Shown: positions 1 through 5,161 of the stretch, in pieces
Layout of the letters: every line of letters begins with the position of its first letter
How positions within the stretch are numbered: the stretch's first letter is position 1
Assembly: GCA_003651045.1 (NCBI GenBank)
Contig: QMTJ01000068.1
Coordinates: 1 to 6,180, forward strand
DNA: 6,180 nucleotides
Source of the DNA: Thermoplasmata archaeon
GTDB taxonomy: Archaea > Thermoplasmatota > E2 > DHVEG-1
Direction of reading: 5' to 3'
The notes under the pieces: model-generated
Databases searched by the model: none
What the model was told of the DNA's origin: nothing
Seen by the model: the letters and a program-made list of their open reading frames with translations, nothing else
Translations under genes and position numbers: made by a program

Positions 1-3000
1 AACCATAGATGCACCGTGTCCTATCAGGCAGTCTCGTTCCATTTCTCCAAATCTAAGTCCTCCTTCTCGTGCTCGTCCTTCTGTTGGTTGTCTCGTTAAA
101 ATCTGTACCGGTCCACGTGAACGTGCATGTATTTTACCAGCTACCATATGATGTAGTTTCTGATAGTATATACATCCAACAAAGATATCGCATTCAAGTG
201 GTTTCCCTGTTTCACCATTATACAGTATTTCTTTTCCATTATGTTTAAAACCGTTTTTAACTAAGAGATCTCTTAATACTTTCTCAGGCTCTCCACTAAA
301 CGCAGTACCATCGACGATTCTACCTTCAAGTGCTCCTACTTTTCCACCTATCATCTCAAGAACATGCCCAACAGTCATACGGCTAGGGATTGCGTGCGGG
401 TTGATTATAAGATCAGGGGTTATACCATACTCGTTAAAAGGCATATCCTCCTGTGGAACTATTAATCCGATAACTCCCTTCTGGCCGTGTTTACTTGCAA
501 ACTTGTCGCCATATTCTGGTATTCGCTCCTCTCGTACTGTGATTTTTACCATACGTGAACCATTTACTGACTCTGAAAGCATGACTTTGTCAACAGTTCC
601 TCCTTCTCCATGTTGGACTGTTACAGATGTTTCTCTTCTTTTTTGAGGTGTCAAGAAATCAGTTGGTTCCTCAAGGAAACGAGGTGGCGAGGTTTTACCT
701 ATTAAAACATCACCGCTTTTAACATCACATTCTGGAGAAATAAGACCATCCTCATCAAGATTTACATATGCTTCTTCACTTCTAACCCCTCGGCAATCTG
801 GGTCAGGGACTTCAAAATGATCCTCCTGACCACCAGGGTATCGTTTTTCTTCACTATTATATGTTCTGAAGAAACTACTTCGTCCTATACCACGTTCTAT
901 ACTAGATTTACTCATAACAAGTGCATCTTCCATGTTGTATCCTTTATAAGACGCAACTGCTACTATGAAATTTTGACCTGCTGGTCTCTCATTAAATTTT
1001 ATATATCTAACAGGATGAGTCTGAACAATCGGCGTTTGAGGATAATGTAACAGATGCCCTCGTGTATCTGGTCGTATTCTATAGTTTGATGCACCAAAAC
1101 CAAGGGATTGTTTACCCATACCAGCTCCCATAGTAATCCTTGGAGAGGAGTTATGCTCTGGATATGGGACAAGTGATGCTCCTATACCAAGTATACACAT
1201 AGGATCCATTTCCATATGTGTATGTTCAGGTGTAATATCTTCTTCTTTTAAAGCAATAAGAGCGTTTTCTTCTTCCTCCGCGTCAATATATTCCACAATG
1301 CCTTCATTGATCAAGTCACTCCATTTCATTTTACCACTGGATAGATCCTCTATGTGTTTTTTCGTAAGCAAAAGTTTACCGTTTTCAACTATAACCAATG
1401 GTCTCCTAAGTCGACCACAGTCGCAATTCACTATTACATCATTTGCTTCTTCATAGTATGCAACGTTTACTTCGTTATTGAGAAGACCTTTACGGCGTCT
1501 CTCTCTCAGTTTCTGCACTAGTTCTCTACCATTAGGATGCATACCGATGAGGTCGCCGTTGAGATAAACACGTGTACCAGTTGATTTTTTAGTAATCTCC
1601 CTGATTCCTAAATCCCTTAGTACACCTTCAACTTCTTTTTCTGGGAATCCTTCTGATATTTCAACAGCTAATGCTAAGTTTTTCACAAGACCACAGTTTG
1701 GTCCTTCAGGTGTTTCATTTGGACATAGGCGACCCCATTGAGTAGAATGCAAGTCACGTGCTTCAAAATGTGGTTGAGACCTTGTAAGTGGTGAGGTAAC
1801 TCGTCTTAGATGACTTAGTACTGCTAAGTTACTAGTTCTATCAAGAAGCTGTGATATCCCTGCACGTCCACCAACCCAGTTACCAGTAGCAAGAGCATGA
1901 TGTATACGTTGACTTAAAACATCAGAACGCAGTGATGACCCTATTTTTATTTCTTTTCCCTTAGCATGGATCCTCTCTATCTGATATTTTAAATCTTTAC
2001 AAAGCGCTGTAAAAGCAACACGGAAAAGATCCTCCATTAAATCCCCAGCTAATTTCAAACGTTTATTTGCATAATGATCCTTATCATCCTCTTCTCTTTT
2101 ACCAAGAGCGAGTTCAAGAACAGCCATACCCATACGTGCCATAAAAATAGCTTTTGTAAGACGATCAGATGGATCATTACCAAGATGAGGAAGAAGGTTT
2201 TTATCCATCAATGTTTCCACTCTTTTAATACGATATTCTTTAGCCTGACCACCAGCGAATTTCTTCCCAAGATACGCTATGGCTTCTTCTTTCGTAGTTA
2301 TACCATACTCGTTAGCACATTCCTCAATATTAGCTAAAACATAAGGTTCCATCTTGGGATCAACACTTATAACATCAACGATTTCTTCATCGTTCTCCAT
2401 ACCAAGAGCTCGGAGGAGTATCATCAGAGGAATCTGACCGTAAGTAGTAGGAAGTGACACCATGAGCATACCATCGTTTTTCTTCTCAACAACAGTTAAA
2501 GCACGATAACCTTCTCTCTGAGAAAACACCTTAGCAACCTCTATATCATGACCGTAACGACTACTTCGCTCTACAAGAACACGATTTGGTGCGAGATCCT
2601 CCACTGTGATTAGTACTCTCTCGGTTCCATTACTGATGAAATACCCACCAGGGTCAAGGGGATCCTCCTGCATTTTTTGTAACTCTTTCTTATATTCTTC
2701 ATCTGTTAACTCATGACCTTTTTTTTCTTCTATAACCTGTCTAGCGAGGTTACAAGCTTTTGATTTAACCATAATAGGTAGTTCACCTATTCGCACTTCC
2801 TCAGGGTCATATTCAACATCATCTTTAACAGGGATGAATTCTAAAGTCAAAGGTGCCTCGTAGGTTAAGTCTCTAAGACGAGCTTCCATTGGTGTTAAAC
2901 TCCTAATCGTTCCATCTGCTTCTTTAACCTCAGGTCTACCAACGGATATCCTACCGAATTTTATTTTATACCCCTCGATCTCTGGATAAATATATCCTCT

Positions 3001-3138
3001 TTCCATTTCTTCTTCTTGCCCGATTATAGTGCTATCAACAATACTCTGCAGTCGACGTTCTAAAAAATCATTATATGATGCAATCTGATGGTTGACTATA
3101 CTACGTTCCCTATAAAAACTATCAATAAGTTCTCTCAT
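1..3138 (-). CDS. rpoB: DNA-directed RNA polymerase subunit B (unsplit archaeal type), 3' end cut by window edge
   Basis: Second-largest subunit of the archaeal RNA polymerase, forming one side of the active-site cleft. The frame is open for 1046 codons and runs off the left edge. Visible landmarks are GGYFISNGTE (164-173, lobe/protrusion), LSHLRRV (441-447, fork region), NMEDA with acidic pair E737-D738, GDKFASKHGQKG (877-888) and GGLRFGEMERD (1026-1036). By alignment from memory, E737/D738 match yeast Rpb2 E836/D837, and K879/K887 match K979/K987 near the active site. The C-terminal zinc-finger clamp part, roughly 75-95 residues, lies outside. A C-D-C-G motif sits at 572-575. The chain is continuous where methanogen B''/B' is split. 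The ATG at 3138 has a GGTG ribosome site 6 nt upstream; an in-frame TAG at 3150-3148 leaves only a GTG at 3147 as alternative. The N-terminus is therefore somewhat shorter than in Thermococcales. It follows rpoH by 65-nt spacing in the classic rpoH-rpoB-rpoA order. Confidence 0.98.
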   Translation of the reverse strand, partial: MRELIDSFYRERSIVNHQIASYNDFLERRLQSIVDSTIIGQEEEMERGYIYPEIEGYKIKFGRISVGRPEVKEADGTIRSLTPMEARLRDLTYEAPLTLEFIPVKDDVEYDPEEVRIGELPIMVKSKACNLARQVIEEKKGHELTDEEYKKELQKMQEDPLDPGGYFISNGTERVLITVEDLAPNRVLVERSSRYGHDIEVAKVFSQREGYRALTVVEKKNDGMLMVSLPTTYGQIPLMILLRALGMENDEEIVDVISVDPKMEPYVLANIEECANEYGITTKEEAIAYLGKKFAGGQAKEYRIKRVETLMDKNLLPHLGNDPSDRLTKAIFMARMGMAVLELALGKREEDDKDHYANKRLKLAGDLMEDLFRVAFTALCKDLKYQIERIHAKGKEIKIGSSLRSDVLSQRIHHALATGNWVGGRAGISQLLDRTSNLAVLSHLRRVTSPLTRSQPHFEARDLHSTQWGRLCPNETPEGPNCGLVKNLALAVEISEGFPEKEVEGVLRDLGIREITKKSTGTRVYLNGDLIGMHPNGRELVQKLRERRRKGLLNNEVNVAYYEEANDVIVNCDCGRLRRPLVIVENGKLLLTKKHIEDLSSGKMKWSDLINEGIVEYIDAEEEENALIALKEEDITPEHTHMEMDPMCILGIGASLVPYPEHNSSPRITMGAGMGKQSLGFGASNYRIRPDTRGHLLHYPQTPIVQTHPVRYIKFNERPAGQNFIVAVASYKGYNMEDALVMSKSSIERGIGRSSFFRTYNSEEKRYPGGQEDHFEVPDPDCRGVRSEEAYVNLDEDGLISPECDVKSGDVLIGKTSPPRFLEEPTDFLTPQKRRETSVTVQHGEGGTVDKVMLSESVNGSRMVKITVREERIPEYGDKFASKHGQKGVIGLIVPQEDMPFNEYGITPDLIINPHAIPSRMTVGHVLEMIGGKVGALEGRIVDGTAFSGEPEKVLRDLLVKNGFKHNGKEILYNGETGKPLECDIFVGCIYYQKLHHMVAGKIHARSRGPVQILTRQPTEGRAREGGLRFGEMERDCLIGHGASMV

Positions 3139-3144
3139 CCTAAA

Positions 3145-3148
3145 CACC
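3145..3148 (-). promoter_or_regulatory. ribosome binding site GGTG before rpoB
   Basis: GGTG on the minus strand, 6 nt before the ATG at 3138, is a common archaeal ribosome site complementary to the 16S rRNA tail. It favours that ATG over the GTG at 3147, which overlaps the motif. Confidence 0.55.
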
Positions 3149-3203
3149 TACACCCATGGACATTTCTCAAATCTATAAACAAACAATTCTACCGTTTTTT
3201 TTG

Positions 3204-3467
3204 TTATTCATTACTTTTGATTACAAACCTATATGCTATCGCTTCTTTAGCAGTATGGCTTTTTCTTATAATCTTTATAACCTGTTCAGGTTTCGCCCCG
3301 ATCGCAATTGCCACAGGATCTGTATCTAAAATCTTCGGAAGTTGCTCGGGAGTTATATTATATTTTTTAAAGAGCTCCTGTTTTTCTTCTTCAGAAATAA
3401 CTTCATGATGAGGAACCAACTCATGTTTCATAATATCAAATTGTTGTTTTCCTTTTACTTCAGCCAT
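3204..3467 (-). CDS. rpoH: DNA-directed RNA polymerase subunit H (RPB5 C-terminal-like)
   Basis: Small archaeal polymerase subunit equivalent to the C-terminal domain of eukaryotic RPB5, located at the lower jaw near downstream DNA. The 87-residue protein shows the family hallmarks in order: HELVPHH (15-21), an acidic helix SEEEKQELFKKY (25-36), QLPKI followed by DTDP (42-51), and GAKPEQVIKIIRKS...YRFV (57-82). Two positions differ from the usual consensus as I recall it: PEQV instead of PGDV (60-63) and TAKE instead of TAGE (72-75). The start is uncertain. An ATG at 3479 would add four residues (MNHI) but sits 1 nt after AGGAGG, too close for normal initiation. The ATG at 3467 sits 13 nt after it, somewhat far but workable, so I prefer it. 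The gene lies between tRNA-Lys and rpoB with no own promoter visible, so it is probably expressed from the tRNA promoter. Confidence 0.95.
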   Translation of the reverse strand: MAEVKGKQQFDIMKHELVPHHEVISEEEKQELFKKYNITPEQLPKILDTDPVAIAIGAKPEQVIKIIRKSHTAKEAIAYRFVIKSNE

Positions 3468-3480
3468 TATGTGGTTCATT

Positions 3481-3486
3481 CCTCCT
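3481..3486 (-). promoter_or_regulatory. Shine-Dalgarno AGGAGG of rpoH with odd spacing
   Basis: A full AGGAGG on the minus strand lies between the tRNA 3' end and rpoH. It is 1 nt from the ATG at 3479 and 13 nt from the ATG at 3467. Neither spacing is optimal (about 5-9 nt), so the motif supports the gene but does not settle the start. Confidence 0.7.
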
Positions 3487-3506
3487 AGTGGCTTTATGGG
3501 GATGAG

Positions 3507-3580
3507 CGGGCCTGAAGGGATTCGAACCCTTGGCCACCTGGTTAAAAGCCAGATGCTCTACCTAGCTGAGCTACAGGCCC
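3507..3580 (-). tRNA. tRNA-Lys (anticodon UUU)
   Basis: The minus strand folds into a complete 74-nt cloverleaf. The acceptor stem is GGGCCTG with CAGGCCC (7 pairs). The D stem is GCTC/GAGC with loop AGCTAGGTA, the anticodon stem TCTGG/CCAGG (one G-T pair at its outer end), and the variable loop TGGCC. The T stem is AAGGG/CCCTT around TTCGAAT. The seven-base anticodon loop CTTTTAA gives anticodon TTT, decoding AAA and AAG lysine codons. The discriminator base is G at 3507; no CCA is encoded, so it must be added after processing. There is no intron. The gene stands directly upstream of rpoH with only 39 nt to its preferred start (27 nt to the alternative start), so its 3' end processing probably cuts the polymerase messenger. 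Confidence 0.97.
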
Positions 3581-3615
3581 ATATAAAATAGGCCGAGGAC
3601 TCAACCTTTACAAGC

Positions 3616-3621
3616 TATAAA
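3616..3621 (-). promoter_or_regulatory. TATA box for tRNA-Lys / rpoH / rpoB transcript
   Basis: TTTATA on the minus strand ends 35 nt before the tRNA. With the usual archaeal spacing, transcription would begin about 10-12 nt upstream of the mature 5' end, leaving a short leader for RNase P. A second, longer AT element (minus-strand TATAATATATAAA at 3638-3650) could serve instead, with a leader near 38 nt. No other promoter is clear before rpoH, so this one may drive the polymerase genes too. Confidence 0.5.
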
Positions 3622-3710
3622 TTCTTCTTTTTTTATGTTTATATATTATACTCTAACCAATATCAACCGTGAAACAGTCTACCGGCTATAATATTTCTTA
3701 TATTTATATT

Positions 3711-4109
3711 TTATGGAGTTATTGATTTTAAAATAAGTTGATTTTCTTTTTTTCTAAATATTATCTCATAATCTTCAAAAATCGGGTGTCTACCAAGTAG
3801 AACAGGTATATCTTCTCTACCAGATACATGTATCTGAATATCAGAGTAGGTTACAGATTTTTCTTTACTACCAATTACCATACTAAGAACAGCTTTGTAT
3901 AGTAATGTTGTTCCACCAGCTGTATCAACGGATCCTGCTTTTTTAAGTTTCAACCCAAGATATTTAGCGATAGGTAGAGGTATCACTATGAAGTCTCCAC
4001 CAGAATCAAGTAGTGCATCTATGAAAGGTGTTTCTTTACCATTATAATAAAATTTTACAGGTACAATAGGGTATTTATAGTAGTTGAATACAAATGTTAC
4101 ATTGTCCAT
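3711..4109 (-). CDS. retropepsin-like aspartic protease (clan AA, single domain)
   Basis: A 132-residue protein with the features of a retropepsin-like aspartyl protease. Such enzymes act as homodimers, each chain giving one catalytic aspartate; the substrate here is unknown. The core motif A-L-L-D-S-G-G-D (32-39) contains the D-S-G triad with D35 as predicted catalytic residue, followed by a hydrophobic strand FIVIP. T63-A64-G65-G66 fits the flap region. The second family motif VLLGR (103-107) leads into a short C-terminal strand pair EDYEIIF. There is no signal peptide or membrane segment, so it is probably cytoplasmic. The ATG at 4109 has no ribosome site but a TATA box at leaderless distance. 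It lies 114 nt downstream of the DUF5678-like gene on the same strand, a pairing I recall from other archaea. Protease activity is predicted from motifs only. Confidence 0.85.
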   Translation of the reverse strand: MDNVTFVFNYYKYPIVPVKFYYNGKETPFIDALLDSGGDFIVIPLPIAKYLGLKLKKAGSVDTAGGTTLLYKAVLSMVIGSKEKSVTYSDIQIHVSGREDIPVLLGRHPIFEDYEIIFRKKENQLILKSITP

Positions 4110-4130
4110 AGGGATTTAATGGTAAATATG

Positions 4131-4136
4131 TATAAA
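4131..4136 (-). promoter_or_regulatory. TATA box of the retropepsin-like gene
   Basis: TTTATA on the minus strand ends 21 nt before the ATG at 4109, the spacing expected for a start of transcription at or next to the start codon. Absence of a G-rich ribosome site agrees with a leaderless message. The element just upstream (TATCTC) is a poor BRE match. Confidence 0.45.
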
Positions 4137-4187
4137 GAGATAATACTTTTGATATTTCTCTAATAATTTTTTTAATGATTATGTCAG

Positions 4188-4217
4188 CTAAAAAATATTA
4201 CAGAAACTAAAAGAGAG
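4188..4217 (-). terminator. possible T-rich terminator after the DUF5678-like gene
   Basis: On the minus strand, just past the stop at 4224, CTCTCTTTT and then TATTTTTTAG (T6 at 4195-4190) resemble archaeal oligo-T termination signals. No hairpin accompanies them. The tracts are short and the whole region is AT-rich, so read-through into the protease gene is possible. Confidence 0.3.
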
Positions 4218-4223
4218 GTTTTT

Positions 4224-4415
4224 TTATAGTTCCCTTATACCTTTATCAAGTACTTTGGAGATCTTGATTTCGTCATCTGGGAATTTATCTGCAGGAAATT
4301 TTTCTTCAGCTAGTTTTAGTATATCTTCCACATTAGCGCTATGATCTACTATTTCATCGTTGAATAGTAGGATCCATTCACCGGAGAATTTCTTAGATAT
4401 TTCTTCTTGTTTCAT
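4224..4415 (-). CDS. DUF5678-like small protein
   Basis: A 63-residue acidic protein resembling the DUF5678 family, whose function is not established as far as I know. The characteristic start of the domain is G12-E13-W14-I15 followed by a short strand and a turn (F-N-D-E-I-V-D-H, 18-25), i.e. the 'G-x-W-hydrophobic ... D/G-x-V-V' pattern. A helix VEDILKLAEEKF (29-40) and a last strand EIKISKV (49-55) follow. There is no cysteine, signal peptide or membrane segment. The ATG at 4415 is preferred: a TTG at 4418 would add one residue but is a weak start. A strong TATA box 24 nt upstream and no ribosome site suggest a leaderless message. Its downstream neighbour on the same strand is the retropepsin-like protease, so a functional link is plausible; either substrate or partner roles would be guesses. 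Confidence 0.8.
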   Translation of the reverse strand: MKQEEISKKFSGEWILLFNDEIVDHSANVEDILKLAEEKFPADKFPDDEIKISKVLDKGIREL

Positions 4416-4439
4416 CAAAAAAATGCTACCATTTTTTAC

Positions 4440-4447
4440 TATATAAA
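4440..4447 (-). promoter_or_regulatory. TATA box of the DUF5678-like gene
   Basis: A perfect TTTATATA on the minus strand, preceded by GTAAAA as a fair BRE, ends 24 nt before the ATG at 4415. This places transcription start at about the start codon. A five-codon ORF from the ATG at 4433 lies between box and gene, probably upstream of the transcript. Confidence 0.65.
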
Positions 4448-4492
4448 TTTTACCCCTTATTTTTAGTGAAAAACCATAGAATAAACGAAAAC

Positions 4493-4500
4493 TATATATA
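4493..4500 (+). promoter_or_regulatory. TATA box of the DUF6015-like gene
   Basis: TATATATA on the plus strand, 63 nt before the ATG at 4564, predicts transcription start near 4522 and a leader of about 40 nt. Unlike its leftward neighbour, this message thus has room for the GAGG ribosome site at 4551-4554. The two divergent TATA boxes are only 45 bp apart. Confidence 0.5.
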
Positions 4501-4550
4501 CTAAAACAGACACACTATTATTACGCTGTTAAAGTAAAAAAATGCAAGAA

Positions 4551-4554
4551 GAGG
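4551..4554 (+). promoter_or_regulatory. ribosome binding site GAGG of the DUF6015-like gene
   Basis: GAGG, 9 nt before the ATG at 4564, within AAGAAGAGGAT. It supports this start; an upstream ATG at 4542 is in another frame. Confidence 0.5.
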
Positions 4555-4563
4555 ATAATATTT

Positions 4564-4971
4564 ATGGATATCATAACATTAGATGATTTATCAAAAGCTA
4601 TAGCAAATAGAGTCGGGATAGGGATAGAAGAGGCACGTAGAGACGCAGGTTTTGTAATGGATATATTTGGATTCCAAGATCGCGTTATAGATAATGTCCT
4701 AGACCCGGAGGATAGACAGCTTTTTTATATCTTGGAAGAAGAAGGAATGCTTACTACCGAGAGAGAAGAAACTACCCTCTATGATGGACGAGAATGGCGT
4801 ACTCATTATTGGGTTATACGTAAGGATGTTATTAAAAAATATGCGAGAGAGGAAAACAAGCGAACCAGGAGTGTTTTATCTGATAAACAGACTATAAATG
4901 ATATATCTGATGAAGCAATATATGATGCACTTGATGACGAGGTATGGACTACTAGAAAGATAAATGAGTAA
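4564..4971 (+). CDS. DUF6015-like conserved archaeal protein
   Basis: A 135-residue protein that I recognise as DUF6015-like, a family known to me mainly from Thermoplasmata-type archaea, with no established function. The conserved core runs from a first helix LDDLSKAIANRV (6-17) through EEARRDAGFVMDIFGF (22-37), then D-R-V-I-D-N-V-L-D-P-E-D-R (39-51), a helix FYILEEEGML (54-63), and the signature T-T-E-R-E-E-T-T-L-Y-D-G-R-E-W-R (64-79) with H81-Y-W83. The order of helices followed by a probable beta hairpin resembles a winged-helix fold, which would suggest DNA or protein binding; that is inference. Residues 95-135 form a polar, acidic tail outside the core. No membrane segment or cysteine is present. 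It is transcribed alone: divergent from the DUF5678-like gene and separated from metK by a terminator and 190 nt. Confidence 0.85.
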   Translation: MDIITLDDLSKAIANRVGIGIEEARRDAGFVMDIFGFQDRVIDNVLDPEDRQLFYILEEEGMLTTEREETTLYDGREWRTHYWVIRKDVIKKYAREENKRTRSVLSDKQTINDISDEAIYDALDDEVWTTRKINE

Positions 4972-4983
4972 GCCCTTATCCCT

Positions 4984-5011
4984 ACTTTTTTTGTTTTGAC
5001 TTTTTCTTTTT
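4984..5011 (+). terminator. multi-T transcription terminator after the DUF6015-like gene
   Basis: Starting 13 nt past the stop codon, four T tracts follow each other: T7 (4986-4992), T4 (4994-4997), T5 (5001-5005) and T5 (5007-5011). Repeated oligo-T without a hairpin is the known archaeal intrinsic termination signal. It should isolate the gene from metK. Confidence 0.75.
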
Positions 5012-5113
5012 GTTAACTAATTACAACTAAAATTTTTTTCATGTTTTTTTTGATAAATCTCTCATTTTAAAAAAATTAATAACCCTGTTTTAGTTTCATA
5101 TTCTTCATAAAAA
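5012..5113. other. AT-rich intergenic stretch upstream of metK
   Basis: Very AT-rich spacer with further T8 and A7 runs. I see no ORF of coding character, no tRNA and no SAM-riboswitch-like fold. It may add to termination or hold operator sites for metK, but nothing specific is recognisable. Confidence 0.6.
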
Positions 5114-5120
5114 TTTAAAA
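5114..5120 (+). promoter_or_regulatory. candidate TATA box of metK
   Basis: TTTAAAA, about 45 nt before the ATG, would start transcription near 5143, just upstream of the GGGAGG ribosome site. The surrounding sequence is so AT-rich that other boxes (e.g. TTTAGTTTAA) cannot be excluded. Confidence 0.4.
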
Positions 5121-5144
5121 GTTAAAAAAATTTAGTTTAAAAAA

Positions 5145-5150
5145 GGGAGG
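5145..5150 (+). promoter_or_regulatory. Shine-Dalgarno GGGAGG of metK
   Basis: GGGAGG followed by 11 nt and the ATG at 5162. The spacing is slightly long but no other in-frame start lies nearer, and the protein aligns with the family from about residue 7. Confidence 0.75.
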
Positions 5151-5161
5151 AAAAACTATCT

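Noticed and set aside
401..2337. Open frames of 77-87 codons on the plus strand at 401-646, 817-1050 and 2074-2337
   Set aside because: They lie opposite the well-supported rpoB coding strand and show no family motif; they are antisense shadows.
3174..3179. TATA-like TTTATA between rpoH and rpoB on the minus strand
   Set aside because: The spacing to the ATG would allow a short leader, but a single hexamer in AT-rich sequence without BRE is weak evidence for a separate rpoB promoter; no terminator after rpoH is seen.
3088..3408. Plus-strand 106-codon frame with hydrophobic segments
   Set aside because: It is antisense to rpoH and the start of rpoB; its hydrophobicity arises from reading the complementary strand of charged codons.
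3660..3700. Short inverted repeat CCG/CGG past the retropepsin-like gene
   Set aside because: Only three base pairs and no following T tract; not enough for a terminator or repeat element.
5012..5161. Possible SAM riboswitch before metK
   Set aside because: The leader predicted from the TATA box is only about 20 nt and the region is nearly all A and T, without the GC-containing helices such riboswitches need.
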